From: Bacteroidaceae bacterium
GTDB taxonomy: Bacteria > Bacteroidota > Bacteroidia > Bacteroidales > Bacteroidaceae
Length of the DNA stretch: 50,867 bases
Direction: 5' to 3'
NCBI GenBank assembly: GCA_017471185.1
Contig: JAFUVZ010000041.1
Span: forward strand, 1-50,867
Under the pieces are notes generated by a model. The model searched no databases. It saw nothing but the letters and a program-made list of their open reading frames with translations, and was not told the DNA's origin. Position numbers and translations under genes: made by a program. Of the stretch, positions 17,402 to 24,904 are shown in pieces (positions within the stretch are counted from its first letter, which is position 1; every line of letters begins with the position of its first letter).

Positions 17402-17433
17402 CAAAGTTACGAAATATGTTTTAATAGGCCAAA
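17402..17433 (-). promoter_or_regulatory. Orphan minus-strand promoter
   Basis: TTTG (plus 17430-17433), a 20-bp spacer and TAACTTTG (plus 17402-17409) on the minus strand form a good promoter. Just downstream is the 12-bp palindrome CAATCATGATTG (plus 17387-17398). No ordinary gene follows; transcription would enter palindromic element copy 2 and its small ORF. Confidence 0.5.
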
Positions 17434-17470
17434 CATTATAATAAAATATTTATCAAAATACATAGTTTTT

Positions 17471-17559
17471 ATTCCAAACTCCCGCCCGGGTGAATTACTT
17501 CAAGTAATCGGGGCGTTTAGTTGAAGTAATCGGGGCAATTACTTGAAGTAATTCCAAAC
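17471..17559. repeat. Cluster of TTACTT(C/G)AAGTAA dyads flanked by a 9-bp direct repeat
   Basis: Three related units of about 22 bp (17492-17514, 17515-17536, 17537-17555) carry ATTACTTCAAGTAATCGGGGC or its near inverse. The cluster is flanked by ATTCCAAAC at 17471-17479 and 17551-17559. A related motif (TTACTTCAGGTAATTAATCG) appears at 50241-50260. Confidence 0.65.
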
Positions 17560-17573
17560 GGTGTCTCTTTGTT

Positions 17574-17777
17574 GACTCAACACTCTACACTCGACATTTC
17601 TCAATTTGGGAATTTATATTCAGGAATGGTGGAACTGACTTTATATTTATATACTATATATATTATTTATAATATATATAGTATATAAATATAAAACTAA
17701 CCTGGCACCGGTCAGGTCCTCTTTATATGTGAAATCAAAAAAACCAAATGTCGAGTGTTGAGTGTTGAGTGTTGAGT
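17574..17777. repeat. Nested inverted-repeat structure upstream of dnaN
   Basis: Outer arms: 17574-17599 and 17746-17777 are inverted copies (ACTCAACACTC...CTCGACATTT); the right arm has one extra 7-bp unit, GAGTGTT. Inner arms: a perfect 27-bp AT-only palindrome at 17640-17666 and 17669-17695 with a 2-bp centre. I see no coding sequence between 17300 and 17889. Confidence 0.85.
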
Positions 17778-17842
17778 AAAGGCAATGTTGACTATTGCAT
17801 AACTTTTTTCTACCTATTCTTCCTTAATTCATTTATTTTTCA

Positions 17843-17850
17843 TAAATTTG
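17843..17850 (+). promoter_or_regulatory. Candidate -7 box for dnaN
   Basis: TAAATTTG fits TAnnTTTG and lies 40 bp before the dnaN start. No clear -33 TTTG is present at 19-21 bp. Confidence 0.5.
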
Positions 17851-17889
17851 CATGATAAAATGTAGAACTTAAAAAAACGGAAAAATATT

Positions 17890-19014
17890 ATGAAGTTTAT
17901 CGTATCAAGCACTGAATTGTCTGTTCATCTTCAGGCCATTAGCCGCGTTATCAACGCGAAGAACACACTTCCTATACTCGACAGCTTCTTGTTTGAACTG
18001 CGCGACGGAACCCTTTATATCACGGGTTCTGACGGCGAGACAACCATGACTACCAACGTGGAGGTGGCTGAAGGCGAGGCAGACGGAAAGATAGCCATCA
18101 CTGCCAAAACACTGCTTGACGCTCTGCGCGAAGGAGCCGACCAGCCTCTTACCTTTGATGTGAACCAGGATACACTGGAGGTAAACGTAAGCTATATAAA
18201 CGGGCACTACAGTCTCATGGGGCAGAACGCTGACGTGTATCCGTTGCCTCCGATACTGGGAGAGGATGCCATTAAGGTGGAAGTGAGCGCCAACGTGCTG
18301 CTGAAGGCGATAAGCTGCTCTCTGTTCGCTACCGCTGATGACGAGCTTCGTCCCGTGATGAACGGTATCTATTTCGACATTACGGAGCAGGATATCACCT
18401 TCGTGGCTTCTGACGGCCATAAGTTGGTGAGATTCCGCTCGAACGCTGCCAAAGGCGAGAGTCAGGCTGCGTTTATCCTGCCTAAGAAGCCTGCCGGACT
18501 GCTGAAGAACCTGCTGGCCAAGGAGGAAGGGAAGGTGTCGATTGCTTTCAACGAGCGTAACGCTGTGATTACGGTAAGCGACTTCAGGCTGATTTGCCGA
18601 CTGATTGAGGGTAAGTTCCCTAACTATAACTCGGTGATTCCACAGAATAACCCGTTCGTGATGACCATCGACCGCCAGTCGTTCATCAGTGCCGTGAGAC
18701 GCGTGTCTATCTTCTCTTCCCAGGCAAGCAGCTTGATCAAGCTGTCGCTGAGCGAGAACCAACTGACGCTCTCTGCACAGGACATTGATTTCTCAACGTC
18801 TGCCCGGGAATCAATCCCATGCCAGTATGCAGGCGCTGACCTGAACATCGGCTTCAAGGCTACCTTCTTGCTGGATATCCTCAACAATTTCACCTCGGAA
18901 GAGATTACCGTCGCTTTGGCTGACCCGTCAAGAGCTGGCGTTCTGGAACCTGTGGGGCAGCAGGAAGGTGAGAATCTGCTGATGTTGCTGATGCCGATGA
19001 TGTTAAATGATTAA
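17890..19014 (+). CDS. dnaN: DNA polymerase III beta subunit (sliding clamp)
   Basis: 374-residue clamp that encircles DNA and tethers the replicative polymerase. The three repeated clamp domains are recognisable: MKFIVSSTELSVHLQAISRV opening domain 1, LRPVMNGIYFDITEQDITFV in domain 2, and the C-terminal hydrophobic pocket segment ending LLMLLMPMMLND. Length is normal. It is the first gene of dnaN - exonuclease - recN - TPR, with gaps of 3, 8 and 13 bp. As usual in Bacteroidota, dnaA is not adjacent. The region upstream is unusually repeat-rich for an essential gene. Confidence 0.97.
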   Translation: MKFIVSSTELSVHLQAISRVINAKNTLPILDSFLFELRDGTLYITGSDGETTMTTNVEVAEGEADGKIAITAKTLLDALREGADQPLTFDVNQDTLEVNVSYINGHYSLMGQNADVYPLPPILGEDAIKVEVSANVLLKAISCSLFATADDELRPVMNGIYFDITEQDITFVASDGHKLVRFRSNAAKGESQAAFILPKKPAGLLKNLLAKEEGKVSIAFNERNAVITVSDFRLICRLIEGKFPNYNSVIPQNNPFVMTIDRQSFISAVRRVSIFSSQASSLIKLSLSENQLTLSAQDIDFSTSARESIPCQYAGADLNIGFKATFLLDILNNFTSEEITVALADPSRAGVLEPVGQQEGENLLMLLMPMMLND

Positions 19015-19017
19015 AAG

Positions 19018-19791
19018 ATGAATTTGAAACTCAACAGCCCGATTGTGTTCTTCGATCTGGAGACCACGGGAACAAACATAAACAGCGACCGCATCGTGGA
19101 GATTTGCTACCTGAAGGTGTGGCCTAACGGTAATGAAGACGCGCATACCATGCGTATCAATCCGGAGATGCATATCCCTGAAGAAGCTTCAAACGTGCAT
19201 GGTATCTATGATGACGATGTGAAAGACTGCCCCAAATTCAAGGAGGTGGCGAAGAATATCGCCAAGGATTTTGAAGGCTGTGACATCGCGGGATTCAACT
19301 CCAACCGCTTTGATGTACCGCTGCTGGCTGAGGAATTCCTCAGGGCAGGCATAGACATTGACCTTGAGCGTCATCGGTTCATCGACGTGCAGGTGATTTA
19401 CCACAAGCTGGAACAGCGTACGCTCTCTGCGGCTTATAAGTTCTATTGCGGCAAGAACCTGGAAGACGCCCATTCTGCGCTGGCTGATACACGCGCCACC
19501 TATGAGGTGCTGAAGGCTCAGCTCGACAAGTATCCTGACGTGCTGCAGAACGATATGAAATGGCTCTCTGAGTATTCTTCTTTCACACGCAACGTTGACT
19601 TCGCCGGGCGCATGATTTATGATGAAAATGGCGCTGAGGTGTTTAACTTCGGTAAGTACAAAGGACAGAAGGTGACTGATGTGCTGGCTAAGGATCCTGG
19701 CTACTACAGCTGGATTCTCAACAGCGACTTCACGCTGAACACCAAGGCGGCGCTGACCAGAATCCGGGTGCGTGAAATGACACAGAAATAA
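19018..19791 (+). CDS. DnaQ-like 3'-5' exonuclease with C-terminal DUF3820-type domain
   Basis: 257 residues. The DEDD exonuclease core is complete: ExoI FDLETTG (Asp13, Glu15), ExoII GFNSNRFDVPLL, and ExoIII DAHSALADTRAT with the DEDDh histidine. The C-terminal 65 residues (FNFGKYKGQKVTDVLAKDPG and onwards) match a small domain often fused to such nucleases. Related proteins supply proofreading or repair exonuclease activity (epsilon-like). It follows dnaN by 3 bp and precedes recN by 8 bp, consistent with a role beside the clamp. Confidence 0.9.
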   Translation: MNLKLNSPIVFFDLETTGTNINSDRIVEICYLKVWPNGNEDAHTMRINPEMHIPEEASNVHGIYDDDVKDCPKFKEVAKNIAKDFEGCDIAGFNSNRFDVPLLAEEFLRAGIDIDLERHRFIDVQVIYHKLEQRTLSAAYKFYCGKNLEDAHSALADTRATYEVLKAQLDKYPDVLQNDMKWLSEYSSFTRNVDFAGRMIYDENGAEVFNFGKYKGQKVTDVLAKDPGYYSWILNSDFTLNTKAALTRIRVREMTQK

Positions 19792-19799
19792 GACAAGGC

Positions 19800-21497
19800 A
19801 TGTTGAGTTCGCTGTATATACAGAACTATGCGTTGATAGAGCGGCTGGACATCACCTTTGAGGACGGGTTTTCCGTCATCACGGGCGAGACGGGTGCGGG
19901 CAAGTCTATCATGCTGGGAGCCATCGGCCTGCTGTTGGGGCAACGTGCTGACAGCAAGGCTATCAGGCAGGGCGCAGGCAAATGTGTGATTGAGGCGCAT
20001 TTCGATATCAAAGGAACTCCCACCGCCTTATTTCTTCATGAGCAAGGACTGGATGACGGTGATGAATGTATCTTGCGGCGTGAGGTGCTCGCCTCGGGCA
20101 AGAGCCGTGCGTTCATCAACGATACGCCTGTGCAGCTGAATGTGATGAAGGAACTGGGTGAAAGCCTGATTGACATTCATTCACAGCATCAGAACCTGCT
20201 GCTGAACAACGAGGGCTTTCAGCTGAATGTGCTGGATATCTTGGCTGATGATATGCCTCTGCTCACCGACTACAAGGGCTGCTATCAGGCTTGGAAGAGG
20301 GCGCAAACCGAGCTGCAGCGTCTGAGGGAGGAGGCTGAACGCAACAAGGCTGACGAGGATTACGTGCGATTCCAGCTGACCCAGTTGCAGGAGGCTCATC
20401 TGCAGGCTGACGAGCAGGAGACGCTGGAGCAAGAGGCTGAGATGCTGGATCATGCGGAGGATATCAAGACGGCTCTGTATAAGTCGTCCCAGCTGCTGGA
20501 TGGCGACGAACGCAGTCTGCTGATGGCGTTGAAGGACTGCCAGTCTTCGCTGCAAGGCATCAGTAAGGTGTTCCCCGTGGCTCAGGAACTGGCTGACAGA
20601 CTGGATTCTTCTTATATCGAACTGAAGGACATCGCTGACGAGATTTCCGCCCGGGAAGAAAGCGTGGAGTTCAATCCCGCACGTCTGGAAGAAGTGACGG
20701 AAAGGCTGAATACCCTTTATACTTTGCAGAAGAAGCATCATGTGGATTCTGTAGCGGCTTTGATGGAGATTGAGGCTGATTATCAGCATCGGCTGGATAA
20801 CATCACCTCGTCTGACGACCAGATTGTGGAAATGGAACGCAATTGCGAGGCTCTGCGTCAGAAACTGATAGAGATGGGCAAGAAACTCACGAAGGCAAGG
20901 GAAAAGGCTGCCAAAGCAGTGGAGGAGCGGATGATATTCAGCCTGCAGCGTCTGGGTATGCCCAACGTGCGTTTCCAGGTGGTGGTGTCGTCCAAGGAGG
21001 AGCCTGGACAGAAAGGGCTTGACAGCGTGAGCTATCTGTTCAGCGCGAACAAAAGCGGAGCGTTGCAGGACATCTCTTCTGTGGCGTCTGGCGGTGAAAT
21101 CGCGCGAGTGATGCTCTCGCTGAAGGAGATGCTGGCTGGTGAGGCAAGGTTCAATACCATTATCTTCGACGAGATTGATACGGGTGTGTCTGGCGAGATA
21201 GCCTCGCGTATGGCGAGTATGATGGAGAATATGGCTGCCGGGAGTGATTCCGAAACTCAGTTACAGGGAGGGCGACAGGTAATCAGTATTACCCATCTGC
21301 CTCAGATCGCTGCGAGGGGTAAGGTGCATTATAAGGTCTATAAGAAGGACAATGAGCATGAAACTGTGAGCCATATCAAGCGGCTTACGGATGAGGAGCG
21401 CATTGAGGAGATTGCGAAGATGCTGAGCGGCGACTCTGTTACTGAAGCTGCCCTCCAGAATGCGAAAGAATTGCTGAAGGGAGTAGGTTGTAATTGA
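19800..21497 (+). CDS. recN: DNA repair protein RecN
   Basis: 565-residue SMC-like ATPase acting in double-strand break repair. Walker A GETGAGKS lies near residue 30, followed by the family-typical SLIDIHSQHQNLLL. A long coiled coil occupies residues 160-370. The ABC signature SVASGGEIARVMLSLKEML, Walker B TIIFDEIDTGVSGEIA and the H-loop VISITHLPQIAA complete the ATPase. Length is normal. In several Bacteroides genomes I recall coaBC between the exonuclease and recN; here there is no room for it. Confidence 0.96.
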   Translation: MLSSLYIQNYALIERLDITFEDGFSVITGETGAGKSIMLGAIGLLLGQRADSKAIRQGAGKCVIEAHFDIKGTPTALFLHEQGLDDGDECILRREVLASGKSRAFINDTPVQLNVMKELGESLIDIHSQHQNLLLNNEGFQLNVLDILADDMPLLTDYKGCYQAWKRAQTELQRLREEAERNKADEDYVRFQLTQLQEAHLQADEQETLEQEAEMLDHAEDIKTALYKSSQLLDGDERSLLMALKDCQSSLQGISKVFPVAQELADRLDSSYIELKDIADEISAREESVEFNPARLEEVTERLNTLYTLQKKHHVDSVAALMEIEADYQHRLDNITSSDDQIVEMERNCEALRQKLIEMGKKLTKAREKAAKAVEERMIFSLQRLGMPNVRFQVVVSSKEEPGQKGLDSVSYLFSANKSGALQDISSVASGGEIARVMLSLKEMLAGEARFNTIIFDEIDTGVSGEIASRMASMMENMAAGSDSETQLQGGRQVISITHLPQIAARGKVHYKVYKKDNEHETVSHIKRLTDEERIEEIAKMLSGDSVTEAALQNAKELLKGVGCN

Positions 21498-21510
21498 AAT
21501 ATAAGAGATT

Positions 21511-23232
21511 ATGAAGATATTTGCATATAAAATGATGCTGACATTGTTCATCTTCTGTGTACAATGTTCTATGTCCAATCTGGCCTATGGCCAGGGGAAA
21601 TGGGCCGACAAGGCCAGACAGGCTGTGTTCTCTGTCGTTACCTATGGTGCTGATGGCAAGATGCTGGGCACGGGCAACGGTTTCTTCGTGAGCGAGGATG
21701 GTGTGGCGCTTTCAGACTATGCCTTGTTCAAGGGGGCCGTGCGTGCGGAAATCGTCAATACTGACGGCAAACGCCTTCAGGTGCAGGAAATCATGGGTGC
21801 CAACGAGATGTATGACGTGCTGAAGTTCAAGGTGGCTTTGAACGGGCAGAAGGCTGCGGCTCTGACGGTTGCGCCCAATGCGCCAACCACTGGAGCGACC
21901 ATCTATCTGCTGCCTTATTCTACCCAGAAGAATACGGCTCTCACACAGGGAAAGGTGAAAGAGGTGTCTCGCGTTTCCGGCACATATCAGTATTATACCT
22001 TAGACTTGCCGCTGCAAGACAAGATGGTGAGCTGTCCACTGATGGATGCCAATGGCCAGGTGTTCGCTTTGGCACAGCAGAATTCTGACGATACCGATAA
22101 ATCAACCTGTTACGCGATAGATGCCCGCTATGCGATGGCGCAGGAAATCAACGCGTTGTCATTGAACGACGGTTCTCTCTCCGGCATAGGTATCAAGAAG
22201 GCTCTGCCTGACATCGAGGAGCAGGCTCTGGTGACGCTCTATATGGCTTCCACCAGTACCAGCAAGGAGGGTTACGCCATGCTGCTCGATGATTTCGTGG
22301 CGAAGTTCCCCAACAGCTCTGACGGTTATATTCGGAGGGCTAACAATACCTTAGGCATATCGTTAGACGAGGCTTCGCTGGCAAAGGCTGAGGCTGACAT
22401 CGATAAGGCGCTGGAGGTGGCTGAAGACAAGGCTGAGGCACATTACGACCGTGCTTCACTGATTTATAACTATCAGTTGACGAATCCTGAGAACGTCTAT
22501 AAGGACTGGACATACGACAAGGCTCTCAGCGAAGTGCGTGAGGCCTTAGCAGGCAACAGTTTGCCGGCATACAGTCAGCTGGAGGCTGATATCCTCTTCG
22601 CTATGCAGCGTTATGCTGAAGCTTATGAGGCCATCGAGAAGGTGAATGAATCTCCGTTGGCTTCAGCAGCCACCTGGTATAGTGCCGCTCATTGCAAGGA
22701 GATGATGCAGGCTCCTGCCGATGAGATACTGGCGTTGATGGACAAATGTGTGGGAACCTTCACCCCTCCTTATACGGAGGCTGCCGCTCCTTATCTGCTG
22801 GAGCGTGCGCGTATGTATGCTGACGCAGAGAAGTATCGCCCTGCGCTGCAGGATTATGAGGAATATTACAAGGCTGTGAACGGCAAGGTGAATGACCAGT
22901 TCTTCTATCTGCGTGGTCAGTGCGCCATGCATGCGAAAGCTTTCCAGCGTGCGTTGGATGACTTTACGGAAGCTGTGGAGCTGAATCCTGACGAGCTGAC
23001 TTATCGTGCCGAACTGGCTGTGGTGAATATGCGTGTGGGGCGTAATGAGGAAGCCGTCAGGGTGCTCGATGAGGCGATAGCCAAGGATGCTGACTATGCT
23101 GAATTATATCGCCTGAAAGGGCTCGCCCTGCTGCAGCAGAAGAAGAACAAGAATGCCCGCGCTGCTTTCAACAAGGCGAAGGAGCTGGGTGATCCTCAGG
23201 TTGATGCCCTGATTGAGAAATACTTCAATTAA
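21511..23232 (+). CDS. Exported protein with degenerate trypsin-like domain and TPR repeats
   Basis: 573 residues with a signal peptide ending near AYGQ. Residues 35-205 have the HtrA/trypsin fold pattern (GTGNGFFVSEDGVALSDYAL, then MVSCPLMDANGQVFAL), but the histidine expected in a TNxHV context is replaced by SDYALF and the GNSGGPL serine motif by SCPLMDANG. The domain is therefore probably a non-catalytic binding module. Residues 240-573 are TPR repeats (for example RALDDFTEAVELNPDELTYR). Two degenerate 7-bp units, AATGTTC and TATGTCC, encode part of the signal peptide (VQCSMSN). Fourth gene of the dnaN run, 13 bp after recN. Likely periplasmic scaffold; function unknown. Confidence 0.7.
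   Translation: MKIFAYKMMLTLFIFCVQCSMSNLAYGQGKWADKARQAVFSVVTYGADGKMLGTGNGFFVSEDGVALSDYALFKGAVRAEIVNTDGKRLQVQEIMGANEMYDVLKFKVALNGQKAAALTVAPNAPTTGATIYLLPYSTQKNTALTQGKVKEVSRVSGTYQYYTLDLPLQDKMVSCPLMDANGQVFALAQQNSDDTDKSTCYAIDARYAMAQEINALSLNDGSLSGIGIKKALPDIEEQALVTLYMASTSTSKEGYAMLLDDFVAKFPNSSDGYIRRANNTLGISLDEASLAKAEADIDKALEVAEDKAEAHYDRASLIYNYQLTNPENVYKDWTYDKALSEVREALAGNSLPAYSQLEADILFAMQRYAEAYEAIEKVNESPLASAATWYSAAHCKEMMQAPADEILALMDKCVGTFTPPYTEAAAPYLLERARMYADAEKYRPALQDYEEYYKAVNGKVNDQFFYLRGQCAMHAKAFQRALDDFTEAVELNPDELTYRAELAVVNMRVGRNEEAVRVLDEAIAKDADYAELYRLKGLALLQQKKNKNARAAFNKAKELGDPQVDALIEKYFN
21563..21583 (+). repeat. Degenerate 7-bp-period units in a signal-peptide region
   Basis: AATGTTC, TATGTCC and AATCTGG in tandem encode VQCSMSN, close to the VQCSMF cycle read from intact arrays elsewhere. 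Only one unit is perfect, so this could be chance. Confidence 0.35.
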
Positions 23233-23284
23233 TGAAGAATGAACTTCGTTAATGAATAATGAAGAATTTCAATGTTCAACGTTA
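23231..23284 (+). repeat. Compound 7-bp-period array at the end of the TPR gene
   Basis: Units AATGAAG, AATGAAC, then TTCGTT, AATGAAT, AATGAAG, the six-base junction AATTTC (23265-23270), AATGTTC and AACGTTA. The array begins within the TAA stop of the TPR gene. Two further AATGTTC units lie at 23361-23374. The block 23285-23357 between them holds no gene that I can support. Confidence 0.8.
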
Positions 23285-23375
23285 TGCTTCGCATCAATTC
23301 TGTCGCGACTCGGCATAGCTGATGCAAGCATCCGCTCTGCTCTCATTGCTCCAGAAAGTCAATGTTCAATGTTCC

Positions 23376-23518
23376 AAAAAGCTGCTCCCCTTAGTAAGGG
23401 GAGCTTTCAGCTTGCTGACTGAGGGGTATGTAAATTTATCAGCTATCGTATGCAATTTCTTAATCAACATACCCCCTCCCCCTTCGTGTACTCCCCCTTG
23501 CTAAGGGGGAGAGCTTTG
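23376..23518. repeat. Palindromic element lying between two 7-bp arrays
   Basis: Two hairpins, CTCCCCTTAGTAAGGGGAG (23385-23403) and CTCCCCCTTGCTAAGGGGGAG (23491-23511 with its end), flank a longer dyad in which GAGGGGTATGT (23421-23431) pairs with ACATACCCCCTC (23467-23478). AATGTTC units lie on its left and an AACGTTC/AATGTTC array on its right, as if it had inserted into one array. Confidence 0.7.
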
Positions 23519-23520
23519 TG

Positions 23521-23586
23521 CTCAACGTTCAATGTTCAACGTTCAACGTTCAATGTTCAATGTTTAACGTTCAATGTTCAATGTTC
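23521..23586 (-). repeat. 7-bp-period array containing the folC stop codon
   Basis: Nine tandem units of AACGTTC and AATGTTC (one AATGTTT) on the plus strand. Read on the minus strand, where folC lies, it supplies the folC C-terminal residues NIEH and its TGA stop (plus 23571-23573). Confidence 0.9.
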
Positions 23587-24809
23587 AAAAGGTCTGCGAC
23601 GATAAAGTTACTGCCTCCTACGAAGATAAAGTCTTCCGGGAGGCTTTCTTTCATGGCGGCATCCAAGGCAGATTTCACGTCAGGATAAGCCTTGCCATGC
23701 AGACCAGCCTCTGTAGCTAACTCATAAAGCTTATCGGCAGGCAAGGCACGGTTCACGCTGGCCTGCGTGAAGTAATATTTCGCCTCGCGAGGCAACAAAG
23801 ACAATACCCCACTGATGTCCTTGTCGTTCACCATGCCTATTATTATATGAAGCTGACGGCACTTCTGCTGCATCAGTTGTTGCGCCACATACTGTATGCC
23901 CCCCACATTGTGTCCCGTGTCGCACACCAGGGTAGGGTTGTCTTGCAGCTTCTGCCACCTGCCCATTAGACCCGTAAGTTCCACCACATGGGCGAATCCT
24001 TCGCGTACCGTCTCCTCGTCAATATGATAGCCAGCCTCTTTCAGCAAAGGCAACGCTGTGAACAAAGTGCGTTTGTTCTTCTCCTGATAGATGCCTTTCA
24101 GCTCGAAGTCCACCCCAGGATAATCCTCACGGTCGTTCTCTTCGGCAAGGAAGATGGGAGCTTTCACTTCCTCCGCTTTGGCCATGAATACAGGCTTTGT
24201 CTCAGGAGTAGTCTCTCCAATCACCACAGGGATGCCGGGCTTGATGATGCCGGCTTTCTCAGAGGCTATCTTCGCCAGGGTATCGCCTAAGAACTGCACG
24301 TGGTCGAAGCTGATGTTAGTGATGATGCACAGGTCGGGACTGATGATGTTCGTGCAGTCGAGCCTGCCACCTAAGCCTACCTCTATCACAGCCACATCCA
24401 CCTGTTCGTCGGCGAAATAGCGGAAAGCCATCGCAGTAGCCAACTCGAAGAACGAAGGACGCAGAGGCTCGAAGAAACCACGTTCCCTCTCCACGAAATC
24501 CATCACATACTCTTGCGAGATAGGTTTTCCGTTGATGCGGATACGCTCACGGAAATCCACCAGATGAGGCGATGTGTAAAGTCCCGTCTTGTAGCCGGCG
24601 CTCTGCAAGACAGCAGCCAGCGTATGACTGACGGAGCCCTTGCCGTTGGTGCCTGCTACATGAATCGTGCGGAACTGGCGGTGAGGATGACCGAAATGCT
24701 CGTCAAGAGTCTGCGTATTGTCAAGCCCCTCTTTGTAAGCTGCTCCACCAATGCGCTGGAACATGGGTACGCTGTTGTATAGGTAATCTAAAGTTTTCTG
24801 ATAAGTCAT
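23571..24809 (-). CDS. folC: Bifunctional dihydrofolate/folylpolyglutamate synthase
   Basis: 412-residue cytosolic Mur-ligase-family enzyme that adds glutamate to dihydropteroate and to folates. The P-loop AGTNGKGSVSHTLAAVLQSAG is near residue 52. Further family segments are TSPHLVDFRERIRING, EVGLGGRLDCTN, SFDHVQFLGDT with the metal-binding region, and the C-terminal domain start CDTGHNVGG. Length is normal. The last residues, NIEH, and the stop codon are encoded by the adjacent 7-bp array, so the native C-terminus has been altered, apparently without loss of the enzyme core. It converges with the TPR gene and is divergent from aldA. Confidence 0.95.
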   Translation of the reverse strand: MTYQKTLDYLYNSVPMFQRIGGAAYKEGLDNTQTLDEHFGHPHRQFRTIHVAGTNGKGSVSHTLAAVLQSAGYKTGLYTSPHLVDFRERIRINGKPISQEYVMDFVERERGFFEPLRPSFFELATAMAFRYFADEQVDVAVIEVGLGGRLDCTNIISPDLCIITNISFDHVQFLGDTLAKIASEKAGIIKPGIPVVIGETTPETKPVFMAKAEEVKAPIFLAEENDREDYPGVDFELKGIYQEKNKRTLFTALPLLKEAGYHIDEETVREGFAHVVELTGLMGRWQKLQDNPTLVCDTGHNVGGIQYVAQQLMQQKCRQLHIIIGMVNDKDISGVLSLLPREAKYYFTQASVNRALPADKLYELATEAGLHGKAYPDVKSALDAAMKESLPEDFIFVGGSNFIVADLLNIEH

Positions 24810-24873
24810 AGTTTAAAAATATTAACGCTTCGGAATATGGTTATGTCAAGACTTTTGCTTATCTTTAACACGA

Positions 24874-24881
24874 CAAAGTTA
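24874..24881 (-). promoter_or_regulatory. Candidate -7 box for folC
   Basis: TAACTTTG on the minus strand lies about 65 bp before the folC start, in the 95-bp region shared with divergent aldA. No clear -33 box is visible. A TATCTTTA at 24860-24867 on the plus strand may serve aldA. Confidence 0.4.
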
Positions 24882-24904
24882 CACATTTAAAACATATATT
24901 TACC

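Noticed and set aside
17574-17889. Chromosomal replication origin, suggested by AT-rich DNA next to dnaN
   Set aside because: No DnaA boxes (TTATCCACA type) and no dnaA gene; the AT run is a perfect palindrome with mobile-element features.
23322-23504. 60-codon frame in the repeat region between the TPR gene and folC
   Set aside because: It is assembled from an AATGTTC array and palindrome DNA; no independent sign of a gene.
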